Positions 33,658 to 40,586 are shown, counted from the stretch's first letter. The stretch is 40,586 nucleotides of DNA from Bacteroidales bacterium (GCA_012514255.1 JAAZAP010000246.1:1-40586); one strand, 5' to 3'. The notes: generated from the sequence alone by a model not told the origin. Made by a program: numbers and translations.

Positions 33658-34392
33658 ATGAAAAGAGTAATTCTACTTGCAGTGACAGTTCTTCTTTCAT
33701 CAGGTATGCTTACGGCACAGGCCGATGAGGAAAAGACCTACAAGATTCCCCTGATAGGGGAGAAAGCGCCCAGCTTCACAGCTGAGACAACGAACGGCAC
33801 ACTGCTGTTCCCTGGCGATTTCGGCAGAAAATGGAAGATTCTCTTCTCACATCCTCTCGATTTCACCCCTGTTTGTTCATCGGAGATTCTTGAGCTTGCT
33901 GCCCATCAGAAGGAGTTTGATGAGCTTAATGTAAAGCTTGCAGTCATCTCCACCAGTCCGCTTGACTCTCACAAGGCATGGAAAAAGGCCCTCGAAGAGA
34001 TCGAATGGAAGGGTCAGGACAGAATGAAGATTAAGTTTCCGCTGATAGATGATGACAGCAGGCTGATATCCAGGGAGTATGGTATGATACACCCCGCAAT
34101 CCACGGTACCAGGAGCGTGAGGGGGGTGTTTATAATAGATCCTGACAATGTTATTCAGGCAATCTATTTTTACCCGATGAATGTCGGACGAAGCAGCGAG
34201 GAATTGATTCGGTCGGTGAAGGCATTACAGGCTGCCAAGGGTGCCCTTATGACACCATCTGACTGGCAGGCAGGCGATGACATGATAATCTCGGTTCCCC
34301 CGGTAGTTGACCAGAGTGATGAAAACGTGCCTGACGGTTACTACAAGAAGGCCTGGTTCCTGTGGTATGAAAAGGCCAAATCAGGGGTTTAA
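33658..34392 (+). CDS. Exported 1-Cys peroxiredoxin (Prx6-like)
   Basis: A 244-residue peroxidase with a signal peptide (ends near LTAQA). The peroxidatic motif is LDFTPVCSSE (Thr70, Cys73), and Arg in GTRSVRGVFIIDP completes the active site. The only cysteine is Cys73, so it is a 1-Cys enzyme that needs an external thiol. The long C-terminal part (PSDWQAGDDMIISV) is the Prx6-type dimerisation region. Export is unusual for Prx6, which is normally cytosolic, and is supported by the N-terminus. It precedes the Cys-rich exported protein gene, separated by a terminator and its own promoter. Confidence 0.92.
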   Translation: MKRVILLAVTVLLSSGMLTAQADEEKTYKIPLIGEKAPSFTAETTNGTLLFPGDFGRKWKILFSHPLDFTPVCSSEILELAAHQKEFDELNVKLAVISTSPLDSHKAWKKALEEIEWKGQDRMKIKFPLIDDDSRLISREYGMIHPAIHGTRSVRGVFIIDPDNVIQAIYFYPMNVGRSSEELIRSVKALQAAKGALMTPSDWQAGDDMIISVPPVVDQSDENVPDGYYKKAWFLWYEKAKSGV

Positions 34393-34425
34393 CAGACATT
34401 GTGATTTAATTTGTTAATAGGAGGG

Positions 34426-34449
34426 AAGCCCGGTTATACAGCCGGGTTT
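34426..34449 (+). terminator. Rho-independent terminator after the peroxiredoxin gene
   Basis: AAGCCCGG (34426-34433) pairs with CCGGGTTT (34442-34449), with T runs continuing to 34452. Located 34 bases after the peroxiredoxin stop. Confidence 0.75.
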
Positions 34450-34455
34450 TTTATT

Positions 34456-34463
34456 TAACTTTG
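34456..34463 (+). promoter_or_regulatory. -7 box (TAACTTTG) for the Cys-rich exported protein gene
   Basis: Exact TAnnTTTG match 18 bases before the ATG at 34482 and directly behind the terminator, so the two genes are separate transcripts. It also decides against a TTG start at 34461, which lies inside the box. Confidence 0.5.
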
Positions 34464-34481
34464 AGTCTCTATTCTGGAAGA

Positions 34482-35039
34482 ATGGACAGAAAGGGATTTC
34501 TTAGAAAAACCTGCCTGGCAGGTGTGTGCGGATGCGGATTCGGGGCGCTGACACTTAAGGCGGACGACAACGTGCTGGCTGATCAGGAAACAGTAAATCC
34601 TATGGCTCAGCCATGGCTCATCAATCTGCTCGAAAACCTCGATAAAAACATTGATGCCGCCGACCTGAGAAAGATAATCAAAATGTCTGCAGGCATTCAC
34701 TACGACCAGCTGAAAATGGATGATCTACTTTCCGGTTACACGGGAAAACTGGGAGATTTTACCGCATTCCTTGAAAAGGAGTGGGGATGGAAGTTGGCCT
34801 ATGATGAATCAACAGGGGTAATCATGGCCGATGAGAATAAAACATATTGCGTGTGCCCGGTACTTAAGGGGTCAGCAGCAACCGCCTCACCGTCTATTTG
34901 CTACTGTTCCGAGGGTTTTGCCGAAAGGATATTCTCCAGGGTGGTCGGAGTACCGGTTACTGCACAGGTCGTCTCCTCGGTAAGGCGGGGTGACGCGAGT
35001 TGCGTATACAGGATTGAAATACCTTCCGGTTTAGTCTGA
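34482..35039 (+). CDS. Cys-rich exported protein with a paired C-x-C domain
   Basis: A 185-residue protein. The N-terminus DRKGFLRKTCLAGVCGCGF resembles a twin-arginine signal, with RK in place of RR. The C-terminal half has two C-x-C pairs (TYCVCP and ICYCSEG, about 17 residues apart), and CVYRIEI with a further Cys. The spacing is reminiscent of V4R/ATC-hydrolase-like domains that use four cysteines, but the match is from memory and weak. A metal site is plausible. It sits next to the peroxiredoxin gene with its own promoter. Function unknown. Confidence 0.65.
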   Translation: MDRKGFLRKTCLAGVCGCGFGALTLKADDNVLADQETVNPMAQPWLINLLENLDKNIDAADLRKIIKMSAGIHYDQLKMDDLLSGYTGKLGDFTAFLEKEWGWKLAYDESTGVIMADENKTYCVCPVLKGSAATASPSICYCSEGFAERIFSRVVGVPVTAQVVSSVRRGDASCVYRIEIPSGLV

Positions 35040-35100
35040 ATCCCGGCGTGATTAGCTCTCTTCGCTCGTGATCCCTTCATGGGGAACTCCGGACAAGAAA

Positions 35101-36248
35101 TCATCCGCCTCCGGCGTATGCATAAGGAGTCAGAAGATCATTAATTCTCCCATCGATAGTCTTCTTTTGATCTTGAGTAAAGAGCTGGTAATTGTTCATA
35201 GAATAAACTGACCTGAGTTTTTCAGTTGCCACTGAGTCATTTACTTCTTCTTTAATTATTGAGAATATCTGTTTCTGAATAGAATTATATTGTTTGATAA
35301 CATTTTCACTTGCTCCCTCTGCTTTTCTTATCATTTCGTTCTGTTGATACAGGTTTTCTTCAATACTTGTTCCAGGCGCTCCCAGCAAAATAATATATGC
35401 AATTTGTGGACACTTACTTGCCACAATTGATGCAATCAAGCCTCCTTCACTGTGCCCAATTAAACCTACTTTCCTTTTGTGTATATCTTTCCTGGATTTT
35501 AGGAATCCGATAGCATAAATTATATCTTCGCTATTTGTCTTTAATGTTGCCTGAAGATGATCTCCTGAACTTCCTCCGACACCTCTGTCATCAAATCTCA
35601 GCACAGCGACTCCATTTCGTGAAAGGTAATCGGCGATTACCAGAAAGGGCTTATGCCCGAATGCAGATTCATCCCGGTCCTGCGCTCCTGAACCAGATAT
35701 TAAAATAACAGCCGGGAACGGAGCTTTTCCATCAGGAATAGTCAGGATTCCTGCCAGTCTGATGCCATCATTTTTATTGATGAATGAAATTTCCTCCTCT
35801 TTGTACGGATATGGTTTTTTTGGCATTTGTGGTCTGTTTAAAATTACCCCGGATTCAGTCTTTTTCAGAACTAAAGGAAAATTTATTTGTCCGTTTCGGA
35901 TATACCATCCATTTATGACCATATCATTTTATTCATTATGGCGTTGTACTTACGCTGTATAGAACTAATATCCAATTTGAGGCTGTCATCTTTAATTATT
36001 ATTTCATTGACGGGTATATCTTTTAAATCTTGCTCAGGAGAATCCAGAGTTCCTTTTAATGTTTTATCATCGTCCATCCAAAACTTAAAAACAAATGTAA
36101 ATTTCATGACTCCTGCATTTATTGTTCCCGTCCAGGTTCCGATGAGAAATTGAAGTTCTTCATTATTCAATTCCGGCTCATTATGCTGACATATTGATGC
36201 TTCGTTAAAAAGCAAGATGATTAATACGGATGAGATGATGGTTTTCAT
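35101..36248 (-). pseudogene. Alpha/beta hydrolase with N-terminal lipocalin-like domain, frameshifted and truncated
   Basis: The first part (36248-35913) has a signal peptide and a LIGTWTGTI...LDSPEQDLKDIPV lipocalin-like domain. The second (35922-35101) continues as an alpha/beta hydrolase: PAVILISGSGAQDRDE, RFDDRGVGGSSGD and the nucleophile elbow LIGHSEGG. The two frames join perfectly if one base is added to the T4 run at 35927-35930 (A4 on the coding strand). Downstream, the frame stops after TPYAYAGGG at 35101, before the region carrying the catalytic Asp and His, and the next gene lies on the other strand, so the enzyme cannot be active. Decay or sequence error at the homopolymer, plus a real 3' truncation. 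Confidence 0.82.
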
Positions 36249-36313
36249 AATTATCTCGATTTTATGATTCCTTTATTAATATCATATTATTAAAACTGGC
36301 AGAATAATCACTA

Positions 36314-36557
36314 TTATTCATCCAGATCATCAAATAATTCCCGCATATTTTTAATATATAATTTAAACATTTCCCGTCCTTTCTTTGTAAGTGAAATAAT
36401 TGTTTGCGGCCTTTTTCCAATATACCCTTTTACAATATCCACATAAGATGCATCCTCCAATTTGCTGAGGTGACCTGATACGTTTCCCCTCAGTCAAAAA
36501 AAAATACTGGTGGTAATTTATTTCAGGGCAATAGGAGGTCTCGTGTAGCAGTCTCAA
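36314..36557 (-). pseudogene. Winged-helix transcriptional regulator, frameshifted, N-terminus lost
   Basis: The last 57 codons (from about 36487 to the stop at 36314) read GNVSGHLSKLEDASYV...TIISLTKKGREMF, the recognition helix and wing of an HTH_34/ArsR-like regulator. Upstream, a different frame gives LRLLHETSYC...YFFLTEG, which is the start of the same domain. Removing one C from the CCCC run at 36486-36489 joins the frames. No start codon is found upstream in frame, only TTG at 36557, and the first helix is not recognisable. It lies 65 bases from the hydrolase pseudogene and may have controlled it. Confidence 0.7.
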
Positions 36558-36628
36558 CGATGGCCTGACAATAATAATGGTGTCAGATAAAAGAATTATT
36601 ATCTTAAAAACAAAATAAACTGTTTACA

Positions 36629-36883
36629 TTAATTTGGATCAGTACATGACCAGCATTCTGGGAACATCCGGCTATCTAAGAAATCATTGATTTGATCTTT
36701 ACATTCAGCATAGGAATCAGCACAAAATTCTCTATGTTTGCGTCCAAAGATTGGATCAAAATCACAAGTCCCACTTTTCCAATTGCATTCAGCACAGAAG
36801 TCTTTTTCAAAGGAATTAAGAAAGAGTGATAATGTAACAATTTAACCAAAGGAACATCTCCAGATAATACTGCGTGTTTTCAT
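36629..36883 (-). pseudogene. Small Cys-rich exported protein interrupted by a stop codon
   Basis: An ATG at 36883 opens MKTRSIIWRCSFG, then TAA (36842-36844), and the same frame continues without interruption as IVTLSLFLNSFEKDFCAE through CNWKSGTCDFDP and CADSYAECK to a stop at 36629. If the stop is read through, residues 1-25 make a normal signal peptide and the remainder has seven cysteines, several as C-x2-C or C-x-C-like pairs. The total is 84 residues. The single in-frame stop suggests recent loss. No known family was recognised. Confidence 0.55.
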
Positions 36884-37351
36884 TGGTGAATTATTTCAGT
36901 CCTAACGAATTTAAGATAAAAAATAGCTAAAGTCAAATATTTAAACTTCCTGCATAATATCTCCAATAGCCGGAAGCATTGACCAGTTTCAGCCGGTCTT
37001 AAGTCAAAAATATAACCCACATGATAACAGTTATTTACAATCGACCAGCCATCGCTAAAGCTTCGTCTGCCGATGCTAGGAGGAGGTCAGTTAACTCCAG
37101 CGGAGAATGATCAGGTCCATCGGCCAGGCTGCTGACCTCTTAGGCGCTAGTTTCATTTGACATCTCCCCCAGCACCGGCAACGGCATTTTTATTAACAGG
37201 CATTCTGTGAATAACTCCGGATAATGTGGATGATCTCAATTAGCGGTAGTTCCGGCGAGATTTGCGTTCTGTAGCAGATTGGTTGCAGATTTTCACAAAT
37301 GAAAAAGAGCGCATCTCATTGTATATCTGCGGTTTGCGCCCTTTAAACCAG
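36884..37351. other. Non-coding, structured region between decayed genes and the tRNA gene
   Basis: About 470 bases with no supported gene. Two pairs of inverted repeats cross each other: CCGATG (37070-37075) with CATCGG (37118-37123), and GAGGTCAG (37083-37090) with CTGACCTC (37132-37139). The base composition resembles neither neighbour consistently. An old insertion-element end is possible but no transposase or terminal repeats could be identified. Confidence 0.4.
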
Positions 37352-37425
37352 TGATCCCGACAGGACTCAAACCTGTAACCTTCTGATCCGTAGTCAGATG
37401 CTCTATTCAATTAAGCTACGGGACC
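37352..37425 (-). tRNA. tRNA-Arg (anticodon ACG)
   Basis: Read on the minus strand, a 74-base cloverleaf: acceptor GGTCCCG pairs with CGGGATC with one G-T pair, the D arm is GCTTAATTGAATAGAGC, the anticodon stem TCTGA/TCAGA encloses CTACGGA (anticodon ACG), and the T arm is ACAGG/CCTGT around TTTGAGT. The discriminator is A and no CCA is encoded. A -7 box lies directly upstream. Its 3' end faces the decayed region at lower coordinates. Confidence 0.95.
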
Positions 37426-37435
37426 TTTTGCGGTG

Positions 37436-37443
37436 CAAATATA
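37436..37443 (-). promoter_or_regulatory. -7 box (TATATTTG) of the tRNA-Arg gene
   Basis: Exact TAnnTTTG match on the minus strand, ten bases from the tRNA 5' end. A TTTG (37469-37466) lies 22 bases further upstream and could be the -33 element. Confidence 0.55.
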
Positions 37444-37570
37444 TAACAATTTCCTTATTGCTTTTCAAAAATTCCCTAATCCCCGGGTTTGTTGAATATG
37501 AAATGCTGCCAGATGTTACAAATACAATCAGGCAGCAGATGTGAAATTACGACTATTTACCACCTTTTTA

Positions 37571-37586
37571 TGAACATATGTTCATT
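37571..37586. promoter_or_regulatory. Perfect 16-bp palindrome at the DUF89 operon promoter
   Basis: ATGAACATATGTTCAT is a perfect inverted repeat whose last base is the first base of the -7 box. The core GAAC-N4-GTTC equals the Gram-positive LexA box and also resembles TetR-type operators. No regulator gene is adjacent. Confidence 0.5.
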
Positions 37587-37593
37587 ATATTTG
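37586..37593 (+). promoter_or_regulatory. -7 box (TATATTTG) for the DUF89/HdrCB-like operon
   Basis: Exact TAnnTTTG match 38 bases before the ATG at 37632, adjoining the palindrome. A 7-bp stem (37504-37510/37531-37537) lies further upstream. Confidence 0.5.
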
Positions 37594-37631
37594 CTGAGTG
37601 ACTTTTATTTGCAAAACACTAAGATCCACGG

Positions 37632-38498
37632 ATGATTTCTGACTACCGCTGTATATATTGCCTGATGAGATCGTATGGTAACAGGCTTGAAAAAGCTGAT
37701 ATCCCTTTTGCTCAAAAGGAGCGTTTCACTCACAGCCTTCTCACCATCCTGAATGAAAAATGGAATGACATTTCTGCCCCTGAGTGCGCACATGACATCC
37801 AGGATCTCTACCGCTCATATGTGAATGATCCTGACCCTTTCAGGGAGGTTAAACTTGAGAGCAATGATATTGCACTGGCAATGTACGGTGATCTCAGCAG
37901 AAAGGTCGACGAATCGGATGATCCGTTTATCACGGCGCTCAAGCTTGCCATCGCGGGAAATATTATTGATTTTGCCGTTAATGACAGTTGCGACCTTGAT
38001 GGCACTATTGACAGGGTTCTGCGTTCAGAACTGGCCGTGGATCATTCACTTCAGTTAAAACAGGCCCTTGAACGGGCAAACAGGGTACTATATATAGGGG
38101 ACAACGCGGGAGAGATTGTCTTCGACAAACTTTTCATTGGCCAGATTGCTCATCCGGGATTGGTTTACTCCGTCCGGGGAGGTCCTGCCATCAATGATGC
38201 CACGATGGAGGATGCTGATTATACAGGTATGACTTCAGTGGCAAGGGTGATATCCAGCGGGCATGCTTCGCCAACGACAGACCTTTCCAGGTCCGGGGAG
38301 GAATTTCAGAGGTATTTTCGTGAGGCTGATCTTATTATTTCAAAGGGTCAGGGGAATCTGGAAGGGCTGATAGGCATACCTGACAGAAGGATATTTTTCC
38401 TTCTGATGGCCAAATGCAATGTCATCTCTGAGTATCTTGGGATTGAAACAGGCAGTTTCGTTGTTATCAATCCTTCGCTTCAATCAAAAAAACAATGA
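37632..38498 (+). CDS. DUF89/ARMT1-like metal-dependent protein
   Basis: A 288-residue member of the damage-control phosphatase family (DUF89, subfamily I). It has an N-terminal CIYC (Cys7, Cys10), the metal-binding IGDNAGEIVFDK (155-166), GGPAINDATMED (183-194) and LIISKGQGNLEG (about 243-254), all hallmarks of that family, whose members dephosphorylate sugar phosphates or related metabolites. The paired N-terminal cysteines are typical of the archaeal/bacterial branch. It is first in an operon with a radical SAM enzyme (gap four bases) and HdrC/HdrB-like subunits. Its substrate here is unknown. Confidence 0.9.
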   Translation: MISDYRCIYCLMRSYGNRLEKADIPFAQKERFTHSLLTILNEKWNDISAPECAHDIQDLYRSYVNDPDPFREVKLESNDIALAMYGDLSRKVDESDDPFITALKLAIAGNIIDFAVNDSCDLDGTIDRVLRSELAVDHSLQLKQALERANRVLYIGDNAGEIVFDKLFIGQIAHPGLVYSVRGGPAINDATMEDADYTGMTSVARVISSGHASPTTDLSRSGEEFQRYFREADLIISKGQGNLEGLIGIPDRRIFFLLMAKCNVISEYLGIETGSFVVINPSLQSKKQ

Positions 38499-38502
38499 GA
38501 TC

Positions 38503-39444
38503 ATGATCAGTTTTGGCCCGGTGCCATCGAGAAGACTGGGAAGAAGCCTTGGGATAAACAATATTGTCAGGCCAAAGGTTTGTTCATACAGCTGCATCTA
38601 TTGCCAGGTTGGAAAGACCAAACGGCTTGACATAACCAGGCAGTCATTTTTTGATCCGGAACTTATAGTGCATGAAGTCAGCAGCCACCTCGGCAAGCTG
38701 AACTCACAGGAGATGCCTGATTACCTGACATTCGTTTCAAACGGGGAGCCCACACTCGACCGTAACCTGGGGAGATCAATAAGGATGATCAAAAGATTCG
38801 GTATTCCTGTAGCTGTCATTACCAACGCCTCGTTGCTCTGGCAGGAGGGTGTGAGGGATGAACTCATGGATGCCGACTGGGTCTCACTTAAGATTGATGC
38901 CGCAACGGATGAGCTATGGAGGACGATCAGCAGGCCGTCACCAGATCTTGTTTATGATACTATTCTTGATGGCATCTTCAGGTTCTCCGGTGAGTACCAC
39001 AATAGGCTCAATACAGAGACCATGCTGTGCGGCGGGGTCAATGACAATGACAGTAATCTGTCAGGGGTGGCAGACATTATAAAGAAAACAGGTGCAGGCA
39101 AGTCTTATATTTCCATCCCGGTCAGGCCGCCTGCCGAGGCAGATGTGCTTCCTCCGGAAGCTGACCGTGTTAACATGGCATGGCAGTTCTTTACTGAAGC
39201 AGGAATAGATGCAGAACTGCTTACCGGATTTGAGGGAACGGATACCGGATATACCGGCAACAGCTATGAAGATATACTTAACATAACATCTGTACATCCA
39301 CTGAGAGATGATGCCATTCAGGAGCTTCTTGATAAGAATGGTACGGGATTCAGCGTAGTGGAGTCGCTTCTTGCCCAGAACCTTATAAGATGTTCCGATT
39401 ACCGGGGCAGGAAGTTTTATCTGCGTAATTTCCAGGTTGGATAA
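38503..39444 (+). CDS. Radical SAM protein (COG0731-like)
   Basis: A 313-residue enzyme with the radical SAM cluster motif VCSYSCIYCQ (Cys27, Cys31, Cys34), preceded by GPVPSRRLGRSLGINN. A TFVSNGEPTLD segment (about 82-92) and an AVITNASLLW stretch match the core barrel. The last 60 residues may be a winged-helix-like extension. The longer reading frame starting at 38419 overlaps the DUF89 gene; the ATG at 38503 is used because it begins at the conserved MISFGPVPSRRLG. The family includes tRNA-modification and regulatory enzymes; the substrate is not assignable. Confidence 0.88.
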   Translation: MISFGPVPSRRLGRSLGINNIVRPKVCSYSCIYCQVGKTKRLDITRQSFFDPELIVHEVSSHLGKLNSQEMPDYLTFVSNGEPTLDRNLGRSIRMIKRFGIPVAVITNASLLWQEGVRDELMDADWVSLKIDAATDELWRTISRPSPDLVYDTILDGIFRFSGEYHNRLNTETMLCGGVNDNDSNLSGVADIIKKTGAGKSYISIPVRPPAEADVLPPEADRVNMAWQFFTEAGIDAELLTGFEGTDTGYTGNSYEDILNITSVHPLRDDAIQELLDKNGTGFSVVESLLAQNLIRCSDYRGRKFYLRNFQVG

Positions 39445-39465
39445 TGAAATGCGAAAGGCTTGAAT

Positions 39466-40173
39466 ATGAATGTCATGAATAGTCTTTACAGTGAGCTGGA
39501 GAAGGATGTGCGCTATCGCGAGGGCCTGAATGCCTGCATAAACTGCGGCATCTGCACATCTGTCTGCCCGGCTGCTGAGGTGAGTGATTATGATCCGCGA
39601 ATGGTTGTAGACACTGTTCAGCAGAAGAATGAGTCGCTGCTCCTTGAACTGCTGAAGAGTGACACCATCTGGAGATGCGGCGAATGCCTGTCATGCAAGA
39701 CCAGGTGCCCCAGGGGCAATGTGCCATGCTACATAATACAGTCGCTCAGGTCCCTGTCCATAGAGACAGGGCTCTTTGCCGAAAGTGCAGAGGGGCGAAA
39801 GCAGCTGGTGGTCAAGCGAACAGTTGGTGATCATATACTCAAATATGGTTACTGCATATATATTGATGAGGTAAGGAACGAATGGTACCCGGAGCAGGGA
39901 CCGGTATGGGAATGGCTCAGGGAAAACAGGGAGAATACCCTTCCCCGTTTTGGTACCAGCTATCGCCAGGACAGGGCCGGCACTCTCAGGAACACCACGA
40001 AGGAGTCACTCGAAGACCTGCGGAAAATTTTCGATGAGACCGGGGGCACGGCACGCTTCAATAAGATTGAGGAATTCTCCGCAAAGAAGGCAGCTGAAGC
40101 CGGCAAAGAGTTTGCCGAAGAAAGGGATGATTACTTTAATATGCTTAATAATGGCGAAGAACAGGAAAAATGA
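39466..40173 (+). CDS. HdrC-like iron-sulfur subunit of a heterodisulfide reductase-related complex
   Basis: A 235-residue protein with two [4Fe-4S] motifs: ACINCGICTSVCP (Cys24, 27, 30, 34) and RCGECLSCKTRCP (Cys71, 74, 77, 81), the HdrC arrangement. The C-terminal half is unusually long and charged (about 135 extra residues). The TTG at 39460 is the first codon of the longer frame, but ATG at 39466 is a better start. Its last 23 bases overlap the HdrB-like gene, indicating translational coupling. It should pass electrons to the adjacent CCG-domain subunit. No HdrA is visible within the window. Confidence 0.9.
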   Translation: MNVMNSLYSELEKDVRYREGLNACINCGICTSVCPAAEVSDYDPRMVVDTVQQKNESLLLELLKSDTIWRCGECLSCKTRCPRGNVPCYIIQSLRSLSIETGLFAESAEGRKQLVVKRTVGDHILKYGYCIYIDEVRNEWYPEQGPVWEWLRENRENTLPRFGTSYRQDRAGTLRNTTKESLEDLRKIFDETGGTARFNKIEEFSAKKAAEAGKEFAEERDDYFNMLNNGEEQEK

Positions 40174-40586
40174 GATATGGGAGGCATATCAGAAGGAAAT
40201 AGCCGATGACCATTACTATTTTGCAAGGAGCTGCATCAGGCAAAACTTCTTTCCTGCTGCTGAGGGATTATACCTGCAAATATTGAAGGATGAACTGGAA
40301 CTGGATGTGTTTGATGATCCGCGTCAGACCTCATGCACCGGTATTGCCTATCATTCCGGCGTTCTTCCCTTTGAAACCATAATGACGGTGGTGGCGCGCC
40401 AGTTTGCACTGATGAATGAGGCAGGATATAAAAACTTTGTTGTATCATGCGTTACATCATTCGGAATATATGTGGAGGTCCTGGAGACCTGGAAACACAA
40501 TCCGGATATTGAAAAGAGGGCACATGAGGCACTTTATAATGCTACCGGTAAAACATTTGTGATACCAGAAAACCTGGTCCATGCCA
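40151..40586 (+). CDS. HdrB-like CCG-domain subunit (partial, 3' end outside window)
   Basis: 145 codons are visible. The sequence begins MAKNRKNEIWEAYQ and resembles HdrB subunits carrying the cysteine-rich CCG domain. In the first CCG domain Cys28, Cys62 and Cys100 are present (ARSCIRQNFF, QTSCTGIAYHSG, VVSCVTSFG). Canonical members have CC and C-x2-C at the latter two sites; here they read S61-C62 and C100-x2-S103. An [4Fe-4S] non-cubane cluster is therefore not expected in its usual form. The overlap with HdrC places it as the next subunit. The start is the only ATG in the frame. Confidence 0.85.
   Translation, partial: MAKNRKNEIWEAYQKEIADDHYYFARSCIRQNFFPAAEGLYLQILKDELELDVFDDPRQTSCTGIAYHSGVLPFETIMTVVARQFALMNEAGYKNFVVSCVTSFGIYVEVLETWKHNPDIEKRAHEALYNATGKTFVIPENLVHA

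Noticed and set aside
36363..36557. Stand-alone 64-codon gene on the minus strand
   Set aside because: Its first part is the start of a winged-helix regulator in one frame, whose remainder continues in another frame after a homopolymer frameshift; it is not an independent gene.

Overview
The window looks like chromosome from a Bacteroidota bacterium, most likely an anaerobic Bacteroidales-type lineage. The grounds are: many genes sit 10-70 bases downstream of a TAnnTTTG -7 promoter box (the Bacteroidetes sigma consensus); there are Bacteroidetes-typical families (DUF4831, a TPR protein with a carboxypeptidase-regulatory tail, peptidase-like lipoproteins, a PNGase F with an N-terminal extension); SD sequences are mostly weak; and the tRNA gene encodes no CCA. 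Genus cannot be read from the sequence.

Layout. 0-5.4 kb (minus strand): a small two-helix membrane protein, a PstS-like lipoprotein and a large TPR protein form one unit with its own promoter and a palindromic operator candidate; upstream is a separately terminated POT peptide transporter. 5.5-8.2 kb (plus): NAD(P)HX repair enzyme and a DUF4831 lipoprotein. 8.2-10.5 kb (minus): thioredoxin, methyltransferase and glycosyltransferase. 10.6-13.5 kb (plus): an MFS carrier and PepD dipeptidase. 13.5-19.9 kb (minus): acyl-CoA carboxylase (carboxyltransferase, biotin carboxylase, biotin carrier) followed by a PhoD-like phosphatase; two heptamer repeat arrays lie between the first two genes. 20-26.7 kb: a glycan-related group with sugar MFS permease, NahK-like kinase and SGNH esterase on minus, plus a NagD-like phosphatase, a SIS isomerase-like protein and a PNGase F. 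26.8-32.8 kb: ChaN-like protein, aminopeptidase P lipoprotein, ankyrin protein, a small secreted protein, cardiolipin synthase and a RelQ-like small alarmone synthetase. 32.8-35 kb: membrane protein, periplasmic 1-Cys peroxiredoxin and a Cys-rich exported protein.

35.1-37.4 kb is AT-rich and decayed: three consecutive minus-strand genes (alpha/beta hydrolase with an N-terminal lipocalin-like domain, winged-helix regulator, small Cys-rich exported protein) are each broken by a frameshift, truncation or stop, and the stretch abuts the 3' end of a tRNA-Arg(ACG) gene. This suggests the remains of acquired DNA, or clustered sequence errors.

37.6-40.6 kb (plus): an operon of a DUF89/ARMT1-like protein, a radical SAM enzyme, an HdrC-like ferredoxin subunit and an HdrB-like subunit cut by the window end. 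The HdrB-like protein has Ser in two of the five usual Cys positions of the first CCG motif. A perfect 16-bp palindrome touches the promoter. This operon and the PstS-like/TPR unit are the best candidates for poorly described systems; both are hypotheses from gene order and motifs only.
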